Source of the DNA: Amaranthus tricolor
Taxonomy: Eukaryota; Streptophyta; Magnoliopsida; Caryophyllales; Amaranthaceae
DNA length: 64,000 nt
Direction of reading: 5' to 3'
Assembly (NCBI RefSeq): GCF_026212465.1
Contig: NC_080048.1
Span: 30,459,257 to 30,523,256, forward strand
Shown here: one piece after another, positions 15,256-29,585 of the stretch
How the letters are laid out: each line of letters starts with the position of its first letter
How positions within the stretch are numbered: position 1 is the stretch's first letter
The notes under the pieces: model-generated
Database searches by the model: none
What the model was told of the DNA's origin: nothing
Seen by the model: the letters and a program-made list of their open reading frames with translations, nothing else
Position numbers and translations under genes: made by a program

Positions 15256-18200
15256 CTATGCGTGAAAAATCCTACCGCTTCCTACCCCCCTTAAAAAGTT
15301 ACGTCCCCGTAACTTACTAACCTGAGGGAAAAGGTACGGATACTTCTGTCGCATGGAAGCTTCTGTTTCCCAAGTTGCCTCTTGTGACCGATGATTTGAC
15401 CATAGAACCTTAACCATTGCAACATCTTTTCGCCGAGTACTGCGAACCTTCCTATCTAAAATCTGAACAGGTTGCTCTTCATAGGTGAGGCTTTCATCAA
15501 GCTCTAACGGCTCCGGGTCTAAGACATGCGAAGAAGCCGCAACATAACGTTTTAACTGGGAGATATGAAAAACGTCATGAACCTTACCTAACGCATTAGG
15601 CAACGCTAACCGGTAAGCTAACTTCCTAATCCGCTCCACAATATCATAGGGACCAATAAAACGCGGGCTTAACTTCCCACGAGCACCAAAACGAACCACA
15701 CCTTTCATCGGAGACACACGAAGTAGAACTTTGTCGCCCACTTCGTACTCATCAGGCCGACGTCGGAGATCGGCGTACGACTTTTGTCTATCCTGGGCTG
15801 CCTTCATTTTATCGCGAATTAACTTTACTTTCTCAGTCATTTGCACAAGCATATCAGGTCCTAAGGTGACAGATTCAGTAAAATCATCCCAACATGCAGG
15901 ACTACGGCACTTACGACCATAAAGTGCTTCAAACGGGGCCATTTGAATCGTTGCCTGATAACTGTTATTATAAGAGAATTCTACTAAATCCAAATGTTCA
16001 TCCCATGAACCTTGTCATTTCATGGCTATTGCTTTTAACATGTCTTCTAGTATCTGATTGACACGTTCAGTCTGACCATCCGTCATAGGGTGAAAAGACG
16101 TACTATGAAGAAGAGTGGTTCCCAAAGCCTGCTGTAATGATTTCCAAAAATGTGACAAGTATCGAGTATCACAATCGGAGACAATAGTACGAGGTATTCC
16201 GTGATATCGAACAACGTATCTAATGTAGGCACGAGCAAGTTGTTCCATATCCCACTTACAGTTCATCGGAATAAACCTTGCAGACTTAGTAAGCCTATCC
16301 ACAATAACCCAAAGAGTATCATTACCAGCCTTAGTTCGTGGCAAACCTAACACGAAATCCATAGAAATGTCATCCCATTTCCATACCGGGACTTCTAAAG
16401 GTTGCAGTAACCCAGCTGGTCTTCGATGTTCACTCTTAACCTTTTGACACTTTAAACACTTGGAAACAAAATCTGCAATATTCTTTTTCATACCTGACCA
16501 CCAAAACATGCATTTTAAATCTTGATACATCTTATCTCCACCAGGATGAACCGAGTATCTAGAATAATGGGCTTCGTTCAATAATTTTTCCTTCAAAGAG
16601 TCACACCCATCCGGTACACACCACCGTCCTTTAAAACGCAGACTACCGTCCTCATGAATTGTAAAACCTTCAGCTCTCCCTTCACTGATCTGCTCCCGAA
16701 GTCTAATGAACTTTGGGTCTTCCAGTTGCTTAGCCATAATCTCTTCGAAAAAGGTAGGTTGAATAGACAATGCACTCAACTTGGCTTCCAATTCCCCTTC
16801 TTGGATTATCTCCAAGTTCATTCTCCCAAACTCCTTACACAACTCCTCAGAGGTTATTAACGCGGAGATTGAATGCCTCAATTTTCTACTCAAAGCATCA
16901 GCGACTACATTCGCACGGCCTTCGTGATAGGAAATCTCCAAATCATAATCACTGATAAGTTCTAACCAACGTCGTTGGCGCAAATTCAACTCGGATTGAG
17001 AGAACAAAAATTGCAAGCTTTTATGATCCGTGAAGACCTTGCATTTGACACCATAAAGATAATGTCGCCAGATTTTCAATGCGAAAACCACAGCCGCTAA
17101 TTCCAAGTCATGTGTTGGATAATGCACCTCATGAGTCCTTAGTTGACGCGAAGCATACGCCACCACTTTCCTATCTTGCATTAAAACACAACCTAATCCA
17201 TGTTTGGAAGCGTCACTGTAGACAGAGTATTCCAAGGATGGATCAGGTAAGGTCAACACAGGGGCTGTAGTTAACTTTTCCTTCAACAACTGAAATGCCT
17301 TCTCACACTCCTCAGTCCATTCGAACTTCTTTTCCTTCTTCATCAAGGCTGTTAGTGAACGAGCGATACGAGAAAAATCCTTCACAAAACGACGATAGTA
17401 CCCTGCTAATCCTAAGAAACTCCGGATATCTGTAACATTCCGAGGTGCAGACCAATCCCGAACAGCTGCTACTTTTGCTGGATCAACGGAAATTCCTTCC
17501 TTAGAAACAATGTGACCCAGAAAAGCCACTTGCTCTAACCAAAATTCACACTTCGAAAACTTAGCATACAACTGATTCTCTAGCAGAATCTGTAAGACTA
17601 TCCTTAAATGCTCTCGATGTTCTTCTTGGCTCTTGGAATATACCAAAATATCATCAATGAACACCACCACACACTTATCGAGATACGCGTTAAAAACCCG
17701 ATTCATCAACCCCATAAATGCTGCCGGTGCATTGGTCAACCCAAAAGGCATCACGGTAAATTCGAAGTGTCCGTATCTGGTTCTAAAAGCTGTTTTACTA
17801 ATATCCTCCTCCTTGATACCAACTTGATGATACCCTGACCTCAGATCAATCTTGGAAAAGACTCTTGCCCCTTGTAACTGATCAAAAAGATCATCGATCC
17901 GTGGTAATGGGTATTTATTCTTAACAGTGACCTTATTAAGTTCTCTGTAATCAATACAGAGACGCATCGTTCCGTCCTTTTTCCTTACAAACAACACCGG
18001 AGCTCCCCAAGGCGACACACTGGGTCATATATAACCCTTCTCCAACAACTCCTCCAATTGGGCTTTCAATTCTTCCATCTCCTTTGGGGCCATTCGGTAA
18101 GGGGCTTTTGAAATTGGCTCTGTCCCAGGGATTAAGTCAATGGAGAAGTCCACGTCCCTTCTTGGCGGCATACCAGGAAGTTCTTTTGGGAAAACATCTC

Positions 18201-18711
18201 TAAAATCACAGACCACTGGAATGTTCTCAAGCCGCAACTCCCACTCCTCTACTTTACTTATACTACACAGGAACCACGGTTGCCCTTGCTTGATTAACTT
18301 CCTGACCTTCAATGACGATACAATTTTTATCCTCGGTCCCTTAGGAAGGCTCCTACATTTAACTTTCTTCCCCCTGGGTCCACTTAAGGTCACCGACTGT
18401 TCTTCACAATCTATTATTGCTTTATATCTACTTAGCCAATCCATCCCAAGTATTACATTTAAATCATCCATTTTTAGAGAAAATAAGTCACTTGGAAATT
18501 TTACTTTCCCTATCTTAACCAGCACTTCACGGAACAACGTATCACAATGAAAAATCTCCCCAGAAGGAGTAGCGACTGAAAAAGATGTTTCCTCAGGGTT
18601 CTCCAATTCTAAGTCCTTAACTCTAGACTTTGAAACAAACGAGCACGATGCACCAGAATCAAAAAGTACTTTAACGGATTTTGTATTAATACAAAACGTA
18701 CCTATGACCAC
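15256..18711 (-). pseudogene. Tekay pol: protease-RT-RNase H-integrase-chromodomain
   Basis: It is one frame with stops at 18025-18027 and 16015-16017. The first part (18711-18025) has the aspartic-protease motif VLFDSGASCSFVS. The second (18018-16015) has RT ([36 protein letters not shown] as catalytic box), RNase H ([21 protein letters not shown]), the integrase H2C2 finger (HPGGDKMY...CLKCQKVK) and catalytic DDE region ([34 protein letters not shown]). The last part (15993-15256) has the integrase C-terminus (PFEALYGRKCRSPACW) and a chromodomain-like tail (VKVLWSNHRSQEATWE). That tail is the mark of chromoviruses and is thought to guide integration to heterochromatin. Both stops are TGA, consistent with C:G to T:A changes. 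Confidence 0.95.
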
Positions 18712-18789
18712 ATCTGACGCCTGCGCTGCTTCCCTCGAATTAACCGCTGAAAGTCTGCCATCATTCTGAGTAGGAGCAGTAACAACTCC

Positions 18790-20010
18790 TTAATTACCAC
18801 GTTGGTTTGGAAAGAAATTCTCGTTTCTAGCATTCCCCTGTCGTTGCTGGACACCAGAGTGATTTCCCGGAAACCTAGGGTTTGAGGCACCACCTAAGTT
18901 TCGGCCAAAACTACCACCATTGTGGTTCCCCCTTCCATCTTCATTACCACTCCGTCCGTTAATGAGACGTTGTTGTTGGAAGCCTCTATGATTTCCCCCT
19001 TGCAACTCTTGTTGTCCCATGCGAGTATAAGACTCATACATTCTATGGCCCGGCTTACCACAGTAAGAACAGTCCACTAACGCACCCCAGCAGTCCCTTA
19101 CTGGGTGATTCTTCTGGCATCTCCTACAGTTGTAAATTCTTTCCTTCCCATTGCGATCATACAAAGGCTTCTGCACTCTAGCCTTTAGTCTCGAATTTCC
19201 CCCACTCTTGCTGTTTTGACCAGAATGGAAACCTTTTTCCTGGAAGCCTCCAAACGGTTTGTGCTTCTTATATTGATTATGGACTTGAGTACTCGCATTC
19301 ATATCATTCTGAAACACGGGTTCTTTCCTCTTTTCCCCGCTATAGCCCAACTTCTCTTTTTCTTTCCTGATAACATTTCCAATCTGCGCAGCTCTCTTGT
19401 ATAGCTGGTCTAAGGTATCATATCTATCAGTCTCAATGTGCTTTTGAATCTCATACGATATACCTAATTCAAAACGCTGAATTTTCTTTCCCTCAGTTGG
19501 GACGTCCTCAGGACAAAACTTCAAGTATTCCATAAATTTCTGATAATATTCATCCACCGTTAAGTTTCCCATTTCGAACCTAGCAAACTCATTTGATTTG
19601 TCCTTCCTCACATGAGGCGGATAGAATTGGTCCCTTGACGCCCCCTTAAATCCTTCCCAGCTTAAGTCACCGTCGTTTTCTGATATCAACCTTATCTTAC
19701 TATGTGTCCACCAATAGTCAGCGTCTTCCACTAGGAAAAACGCGGCTTGGTCAACCATGAGCTCAGCAGGACTTCTCACCACACTAAAAAGCTTGTCAAA
19801 TTCTCTCAGCCAGTTTTTCAGCGTAGAAGGTTCATCTTTTCCACTATAAGTTGAGGGTTTACTCTGGGCTATTCTCTTACTAATTGACGAAGCCTTTTCC
19901 TCCAAAGATTTCTGTCTCGGATTCCTTGCGCCAGTTAGGGCCTTAACTAGGTTTCGAAGCACGCGGTCAGAGTTTCCTCTTGGCACGGACCTTTTCAAAA
20001 AGGGTGGCAT
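18790..20010 (-). CDS. Tekay gag (capsid/nucleocapsid)
   Basis: This 406-aa protein starts MPPFLKRSVPRG. A retrotransposon-gag domain occupies roughly residues 50-200, with FFLVEDADYWW and the conserved YYQKFMEYLKFCP segment. Two cysteine motifs follow near residue 300: CRRCQKNHPVRDC and CSYCGKPGHRMYES. The second lacks its last Cys (Ser at that position), so the knuckle is probably impaired. The tail is Gly/Asn/Gln/Arg-rich, as expected for RNA binding. It ends at TAA (18790-18792). The next codons continue in the same frame into protease, so the stop probably interrupts what was a single gag-pol ORF. Confidence 0.93.
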   Translation of the reverse strand: MPPFLKRSVPRGNSDRVLRNLVKALTGARNPRQKSLEEKASSISKRIAQSKPSTYSGKDEPSTLKNWLREFDKLFSVVRSPAELMVDQAAFFLVEDADYWWTHSKIRLISENDGDLSWEGFKGASRDQFYPPHVRKDKSNEFARFEMGNLTVDEYYQKFMEYLKFCPEDVPTEGKKIQRFELGISYEIQKHIETDRYDTLDQLYKRAAQIGNVIRKEKEKLGYSGEKRKEPVFQNDMNASTQVHNQYKKHKPFGGFQEKGFHSGQNSKSGGNSRLKARVQKPLYDRNGKERIYNCRRCQKNHPVRDCWGALVDCSYCGKPGHRMYESYTRMGQQELQGGNHRGFQQQRLINGRSGNEDGRGNHNGGSFGRNLGGASNPRFPGNHSGVQQRQGNARNENFFPNQRGN

Positions 20011-20442
20011 GATGGCAGGTAAACTGCAATAGGTTAAACAAGGTATGTAAATACATTTCTACAGCGTTAGTGGTTAAGGAAAACTCATTCTGTTATTGCT
20101 CTAAAATAAACAAAGTAATAGCCCTAAAAGGTAAAAGAGTTGAACAATGAGTCTATAATCAAATCTATTCATTTTTCCATAAATACAATACTAAATCGGT
20201 TCTACTTACTAATGTTTAGACTTTTAAAAACAAAATTCAAATTCAAAACAATAATACCATATAGTTCCAATCTAAAAAGAAATACTTGGGTATAAATTCC
20301 CACATAACCACTGTTCAAATACTACAAAAGTCCGAGATAAACAACCAAATCAATTAACCGACAAAATTGTTCGCGATTTATTCTATTAAAGAACTAGACA
20401 TACGAACTCGTACACATGCATAATCAAATAAAGTAGAAACAA
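20011..20442 (-). other. Tekay leader between acidic ORF and gag
   Basis: AT-rich untranslated spacer with no ORF. Nothing else was recognised. Confidence 0.6.
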
Positions 20443-21363
20443 TCAGGCAAATAAAGGCGACGCATCCAGACGGTCCTGATCCTCCATGTATCGATCAGGG
20501 TCAAAATCAGCATCACTAGAGTCATCGCTAGACGCGCTATCGGAATCAGAAGGGGTTCCTACAGATAAGGAATCACTCATAGTAAGTCGCGCTACGGAAT
20601 TAGAAAGTTCTACAATTATTGGTTCAGGTGGTTCTTCCTCCCACATAATTATCTCACTTTCTTCCTCACTCATGAGATCTTCTCGCCTCACCGGCCAACC
20701 CCCTAGAATAACTACTCCGCTATCAGTATCGCTCAAATTTTCATCTCTATCAGCTATTTCCCCCTCCTCATCAGCATTATATCCATCTCCCAAGTTATCC
20801 TCATAAGGTCCTTCTACCACTCCTAAGGAATCCTCCTCCATAATTTCTCCCTGTTCCTCATCAGAATTTTCTTCGAAATCCTCCTCAAATTCTTCTTTTG
20901 GGTCCTCATCGGGGTCCTCCTCCGGGTCTTCTTCTGGATCCTCCTCGGGATCCTCCTCTAGATCCAACTCGTCGAAGTTTATTAGTAACACTGAGTTTGG
21001 ATTTACTACGGGAACAACCTCCTCAATAATATTTGTCCTAGCCCCACTAGACTCTGGAACGTCAAATCCGTCCCGACCCACAGTTTCCACTGCTCTTACC
21101 CTTCTGTCAAGATCTAGGTGAAACTGTTTACTCCTCTCTTTCAGTACAATCATCTCTTCGTCCATTATCCTTTCATACACTTGTTTGGACCTCTTGTAAA
21201 TCATTTCCATTCGTCGGGTATAATCCAAATCGCTTTCTCCCTCTTTTCTGTCCCAAATTCCCAGAGCCTTTATTTCTGCCCAGGCTGGGGCATTAACTAA
21301 AGCTCTCTAGGGTTCCTCTCGGGTATTAATTCCTTCCTCGGCCGGTCTTTTTCCTTTATCCAT
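20443..21363 (-). pseudogene. Acidic extra ORF upstream of Tekay gag
   Basis: I do not recognise this protein. From an ATG at 21361-21363 the frame runs 18 codons to a TAG (21307-21309), then stays open to 20443, about 307 codons in all. The N-terminal part is basic and charged (ALGIWDRKEG, MEMIYKRSKQVYERIMDEE), perhaps helical. The middle has EEDPEEDPEEDPDEDP tandem repeats (20905-20955). The C-terminal half is strongly Asp/Glu/Ser-rich. It lies between PBS and gag on the sense strand, so it should be on the same genomic RNA. Extra ORFs before gag are known in some Ty3 lineages such as Ogre, but I know of no similar protein. It could be a captured host fragment or an element accessory gene. 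Confidence 0.7.
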
Positions 21364-21637
21364 GAAAGAAAAGTAATAATCGAACAACCTGACTCATAAA
21401 GAAAGAAAACGAGACAATTAATTTTTGAGATAAGACAAAGATAGATAAATCAGAGCATCAGAGATATAAACACAGAAATTCTATCATGCACACATCAAGG
21501 TTATCCATGACATCATGCTTAAAGACACCAAGCACAACACATCATATCCCCTTAATGTCTACCCCTTTTTCTCTCGTCAATTTTTTTTTTCTACGTTAGT
21601 CTATCGATATAGATAAATAACACTAAATAAAACTCCC

Positions 21638-21649
21638 GCTCTAATACCA
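21638..21649 (-). promoter_or_regulatory. Primer binding site of the Tekay element
   Basis: On the minus strand TGGTATTAGAGC starts two bases after the 5' LTR. It matches the tRNA-iMet complement with one mismatch. Confidence 0.82.
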
Positions 21650-21651
21650 GT

Positions 21652-24427
<2,776 letters not shown>

Positions 24428-25132
24428 CCCTGGCAGCAGCGGAACAGGACGAATCAAAATGTGATGAGGAAGAAGCTACCTTACTGGTATGAAAATTCAA
24501 GAAGTTCTTCAGGAACAGCAGGTATTAAAATCAAAGAAACAACAAGGAAAGAATAACAAAATCCAATCTTAAATGCCACAAATGTGAAAGTACCGAGCAC
24601 TTCATCAAGGATTGTCCAATAGGGAAAAATGAAAAGGGCAAGGGAAAGGCTAGAGATTCAAGAAGACCGTTAAACAAAGAAAAATTTAACAAGACCGACT
24701 TTCGCAAGGCCATGATAGTTGCATGGGGAGAAACTGAAAGTGATCATGAAACCGTAGTTCCCGAAGAGGAAGAGACAACAAACCTATGTCTCATGGCCAC
24801 GCATGAAAGCAAGGAGGAGAATCCAAAGCAAAGCAGGTAAATACTTCTTACACATTTTCTGACCATCCATCCAAAATAAGTAAAACTAAATTGATAGAGT
24901 TGCTAAAGGAGACACAAACTAAACTTGAAAATTGCAATGATAAGTGTCTCCACTTGGAAAAAGAGCTCAAAGTAAGTAAAGACCATATCTCCTTTATAAA
25001 CACCTTTGGATCCGATGTCCAAAATAGATTTTTCGATTTGCTGGACTAAAATATAATTCTAAAGGAAAATATGGAGAGAATTAAAAAGGAAAATGTTATT
25101 CTTAATATTGAGTTAACACAATACAAATTGTT
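24428..25132 (+). pseudogene. Sirevirus copy A gag, C-terminal part
   Basis: It resumes the gag interrupted at 12681: DEEEATLLV, a stop (24489-24491), then a zinc knuckle CHKCESTEHFIKDC, then the coiled-coil-like tail (LENCNDKCLHLEKELKVSKD). It ends at ACAAATTGTTAGG, where the sequence switches into LTR sequence. Several stops and frameshifts are present. It aligns with residues about 233-460 of the intact gag at 38187-39596. Confidence 0.9.
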
Positions 25133-26220
25133 AGGATCTATATTTAGTAAATATTGGATTTGCTAAATATAGGAACAACTGCTGTTGAAAAAGTCTTAGC
25201 TATTATTATTATTATTTTAGAACCGGTCTTTATATTAGAAAATAGGTTACCATCCCTATTATTAGTAATAAGCAACCGTCCCTATTATTGGAAAGCTCAA
25301 CCGTGTCTATTTTTAGCCTAAAGTTCCAGCAGTTATAATTGGAAACAGGAACTGCAGCTAAATTTAGTACAAGGGAACTGCTGCTTAAGGGAACAGAAGC
25401 TATTATTAATAAATGGGAACAGCGGTTATTGCTAAATAACCGTGGGCTTGAATTGGTCAAGTTTAATGCCTATTTTAAGATTAACCGTAGGAAGACTTGG
25501 TTATTAAAATCCACATTATTCCCTTGATTATTTTGGATAAGAGATAATGGTTGGAATATTCCTTTTTATTAGGGATTTTAGCTCTATAAATAGTGGACTT
25601 GGTTATTCTTCAAAAATTGCCTTAGTATGAGCCATTAAATCATACGTAATTTTGGGAGAATTTTTACAAGAAAATTTTGTTTTAAAAATGCCAATTAATT
25701 TATAATATTTTCTTGTGCAACTCATTGATTTTATTTTAGAGAATTCTTATCCTTTTTGTAAGGGTTTTTGAGAGTATTTGTAATTAGACTCGGGTGAGTC
25801 TAAGGAGAAATTTGATAGCTTTGAGTGAAGCTAGTGTGGAGTTTAGCTTTTAGTGAAGCTAAGTTTGTTGCTTTGAGTGAAGCAATTTGAGAGAGAAGTT
25901 GGCCTAGTTGATGCGCTTCAAGTAAAGTAAGATGTTTAATGTAATTGTAACGAGTTGCCTTAAACATAGTGGAGAATTTACAAATCCCGAGGGGTCGTGG
26001 TTTTTCCTTCTATTTAGGCTTAGAAGGTTTCCACGTAAAAATCGTTTGTCTCTTTTAATTATTTCGCTCTAAGTTTAAGCTTTATTTATTTTATTCAATT
26101 CCGCAAAAATAGGGCAAAAACGCTTAAACTAGTAACAACAACAATTCACCCCCCCCCCCCCTCCCCCCCCCCCCCCCCCCCCCCCCTTTTGTTGTTGTTC
26201 CCGTTCCTAATTGAGTCTAC
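25133..26220 (+). repeat. Partial Sirevirus LTR (3' two thirds) fused into copy A
   Basis: It corresponds to 10865-11918 of the copy A 5' LTR, with the same order of motifs: CCAGCAGTTATAATTG, GGGAACAGCGGTTATTG, CTATAAATAG at 25584-25593, and the GAGTCTACA end. It is diverged, most clearly around the TATA box. The left join is inside gag, within a shared TTAGG(AT). The right join runs directly into integrase coding sequence without PBS, gag or protease. This is a recombinant structure, not a normal LTR. Confidence 0.85.
26149..26186 (+). repeat. Poly-C tract in the partial LTR
   Basis: 38 bp of C with one T at 26162. The same LTR position in copy A (about 11875-11885) and in the minus-strand Sirevirus has only 6-8 C or G. 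Confidence 0.95.
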
Positions 26221-28500
26221 AAAAGAAAAAATAGAACTTTAGAAGAAATGGCTAGAACCATGTTAATTGCTAGTGGTCTACCTAGAATTTTTTGGGCCAA
26301 TGCTGTTAATACTGCATGTTATATTTTGAATCGAGTATTAATAAGACCAATCACTTCAAAGACACCCTATGAATTGCTTAAAGGTGTAAAACCAAATATT
26401 TCCTATTTTCGTGTGTTTGGATGCAAATGTTTTGTTCATGTTAATGGAAAACGAAATATAGGAAAGTTTGATGAAAGAAGTGATGAAGCAGTATTTCTTA
26501 GCTACTCATCACATAGTAAGGCATACAGAGTTTACAATAAAAGGACAATGAGCGTGGAAGAATCTGTTCACATAATTTTTGATGAAACTAACTTTTTGAC
26601 AAGTGAACAGGATATAAATAATTTTAAAATAAGTCTTGCTAATCTAGAGGACGATGATGAAGAAATGAAAGTGCAAGATCAAGGAACAGCAGGTGATCAG
26701 CCGTTTCCAGAAGAAGCAGAAAGGTCTGATCAGAATCAGGAACTGCTAGTACATCAGGACCAGCAGATTGTTCCCAATCCAGCTGTTCCCACAGATGAGC
26801 AAGTTGATCCAGCAGCTGAACATAATGTCAATCAAGCTAATGAACCATAACATGCCACTGTTCCCACAAGAGAATTTGTGCCTAAACCTTGGAAATATCA
26901 AAGTTATCATCCTCTTGATTTGATTATAAGTGATTTGAATAAGGGAACACAAACAAGATCCCAAATGAGAAACTTTTGTGCACATTTTGCGTTCCTATCA
27001 TCTCTTGAACCCAAAAATCACGAAGAAGCTCTAAAGGATTCCGAATGGATCGTAGCCATGCAAGATGAATTTAATGAATTTGAAAGAAACAAAGTATGGC
27101 ATTTAGAACCCAAACCAAAACACAAAAAGGTAATTGGTTTAAAATGGGTATTTGGGAACAAATTAGATGAGCATGGAATAATTGTAAGACACAAAGCAAG
27201 GCTCGTGGTCAAAGGGTACAATCAACAAGAAGGTATTGATTATACTGAGACATTTGCTCCGGTAGCAAGGTTAGAGGCTATTAGAATTTTAATTTCTTTT
27301 GCTGCGTTTATGAACTTTAAATTATATCAAATGGATGTGAAATGTGCTTTCTTAAATGGTTTTATTGATGAAGAAGTTTTTGTTGAACAACCCCCAGGCT
27401 TTGAAAATACCTTCTGTCTTGATCATGTCTACAAGCTTGATAAAGCTCTTTATGACTTGAAACAAGCTCCTAGGCAATGGTATGAAAGACTGTCAAAGTT
27501 CTTGATTCAAAATGATTTTGTTAGAGGTAAAATTGACAAAACCTTATTCTTTAAGAATAAAGGTTCTGATATTTTAATTATTCAAATATATGTTGATGAT
27601 ATTATTTTTGGTGCCACCAATGAATTTCTGTATAAAGAATTTGCTAACCTAATGAGTAATGAATTTGAAATGAGTATGATGGGAGAACTAAACTTCTTCC
27701 TTGGGTTACAAATTAAACAAACAGCTAATGGTATCTTTATTCATCAACAAAAATACATAAAAGAACTTCTTAAGAAATATGGCTTGAAATATGCTAAAAC
27801 CAACAATACACCTATGGCTACAAATGTTACATTAGATGAAGACCCAAATGGAACAAATATTGATCAAACTATGTATAGAAGCATGATTGGCTCTTTATTA
27901 TATCTAACTGCTAGTAGACCTGATATTGCTTTCAGTGTTGGCTTATGTGCTAGATTTCAATCCAATCCTAAAGAATCACATCTCACTACAGTAAAACGAA
28001 TTTTAAGATATTTGAAGGGAACAGATGACTTGTCCCTATTTTACCCAAAAAGTGATGTCTATGATTTGAAAGGTTTTAGTGATGTAAATTATGCTGGGGA
28101 TCTTGTGAATAGAAAAGTACTTCAGGTATGGTACAATTTCTTGGCTCATGTTTAGTTTCATGGTGTTCCAAGAAACAAAACACTGTTGCATTATACACTG
28201 CCGAAGCTGAATATGTAGCAGCAACAGCTTGTTGTTCCCAAATGCTTTGGATAAAACAGCAGCTAAGAGGTTTTGGTATTAAGTTTGAATGCGTTCCTAT
28301 TTATTGTGATAATACCAGTGCCATATGCATATCGAAAGATCCAGTGCATCATTCTATGGTTAAACACATTCATATACGACATCATTTTCTTAAGGACAAT
28401 GTTGAAAATAAAAATATAATAGTCAAGCATGTTAACACTAATGAGCAAGTTGTAGATATCATGAAAACCACTTCCAAGGAAACAATATGAAAAGATGAGA
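26221..28500 (+). pseudogene. Sirevirus copy A pol, integrase C-term to RNase H
   Basis: It starts within the integrase ([17 protein letters not shown]), continues through the AYFRVFGCKCFV-type block, the acidic linker (stop TAA near 26848) and RT ([33 protein letters not shown]). It ends in RNase H ([10 protein letters not shown], then a frameshift near 28115, then TAEAEYVAATACC and YCDNTSAICISKDPVHH). Protease and the catalytic DDE part of integrase are missing, replaced by the partial LTR upstream. Over RT it is very close to the minus-strand Sirevirus protein but lacks that copy's RT frameshift. Confidence 0.93.
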
Positions 28501-29027
28501 TTGGAACTTGGTATGATCAAGCTCCACTAAAATCAATGGCAAGAATTCTCCTTGATGCAACTTCAAATTGAATAGGTTTAATCATCCACAAAAACATTGA
28601 TTGAAAAATCAATTATTGAAGAATTCAGGTATGCAGTTAATAAAATATGTACTATGAATGTCCTCTTGATTGCGTGTTTTGAACTGATCAGACCGAAGCA
28701 GCATGTGTTCGTTCCATTTTTCTATTTTTATTTCAAAATAATATAATAATTTTTTAATTTTCATATTTTTTTGGGTCAACTCAAATTAATTAAATAATGG
28801 GAATTGGATTTATTTACTCATTCAATGAATTTACCCTCCAACTCTTCATTAAGAAATTGATTTCACATGAAATAATTAATGCAATGAAGAGTTGAACCTT
28901 TCAGTAACTGTCGCTTCACCCATATATTAACCCCTTCCTCACGTCACACCTCTCAGGCCTACTAAGTACCCTCGGCAAACGTCACTCATTACCCTCTTTC
29001 TCAATACACCTCCAAACGTCACTCACA
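28501..29027 (+). other. Sirevirus spacer between pol and env-like ORF
   Basis: Non-coding. It aligns loosely with 34128-34560 of the minus-strand element (shared CAATTATTGAAGAATTCAGGTA-like and CATTC/ACCC stretches). Confidence 0.65.
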
Positions 29028-29583
29028 ATGAAGAAACCAAAATCCTCAAACTCCGACAAGAAGATGAACAGGAAAACAACACAATCCTGTAAAACTTCTC
29101 AACCGCAACCTCTTAAAGTGGTTCATCCATCACCACAGATTGATGCTCCACCATCTTCATCCACTGAAACCAAAACTGAAACTCCAATCCCATCCACAAT
29201 GCATGCAAGAAACAAAAGCCAGGACACCACACCAAAAGGTGATTCATCGTCCAAACCAACCAAACGTTTAAAGATCACAGATCCCAATAGTGCAGAAGAA
29301 ATTTCGAAGGAAATGTCTGTAGGGTTTTGTTTAGACAAGTACTGGTAGGATTCTACTCCCTTCCCACAACTTCACGCCATATTGCAAAATCAAAATTGGG
29401 AAATATTAATGTCTGATTTCTGTTGTAATCCAATATTCCCAAACCTAATGCGTGAATTTATTTCAAACTTTTCTATTGATAATGGAGTATGTTCAAGCAC
29501 TGTTAGGGCAATAAAAATAGAATTTAACAGTTTAATGTTGGGGGAATAGTTCAATGTTCCTACTGTTGGTTTTGATGCGTACC
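29028..29583 (+). pseudogene. Sirevirus copy A env-like ORF, truncated
   Basis: It starts MKKPKSSNSDKKMNRK and is collinear with the N-terminal third of the 505-aa ORF at 32610-34127: EEISKEMSVGFCLDKYW, a TAG stop at 29347-29349, then SDFCCNPIFPNLMREFISNFSI. It is cut at 29585 by a gypsy-type LTR. Confidence 0.88.
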
Positions 29584-29585
29584 AT

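Noticed and set aside
17608..18550. Plus-strand ORFs inside Tekay pol (17608, 17633, 18140)
   Set aside because: They are antisense to conserved RT and protease and show no motif.
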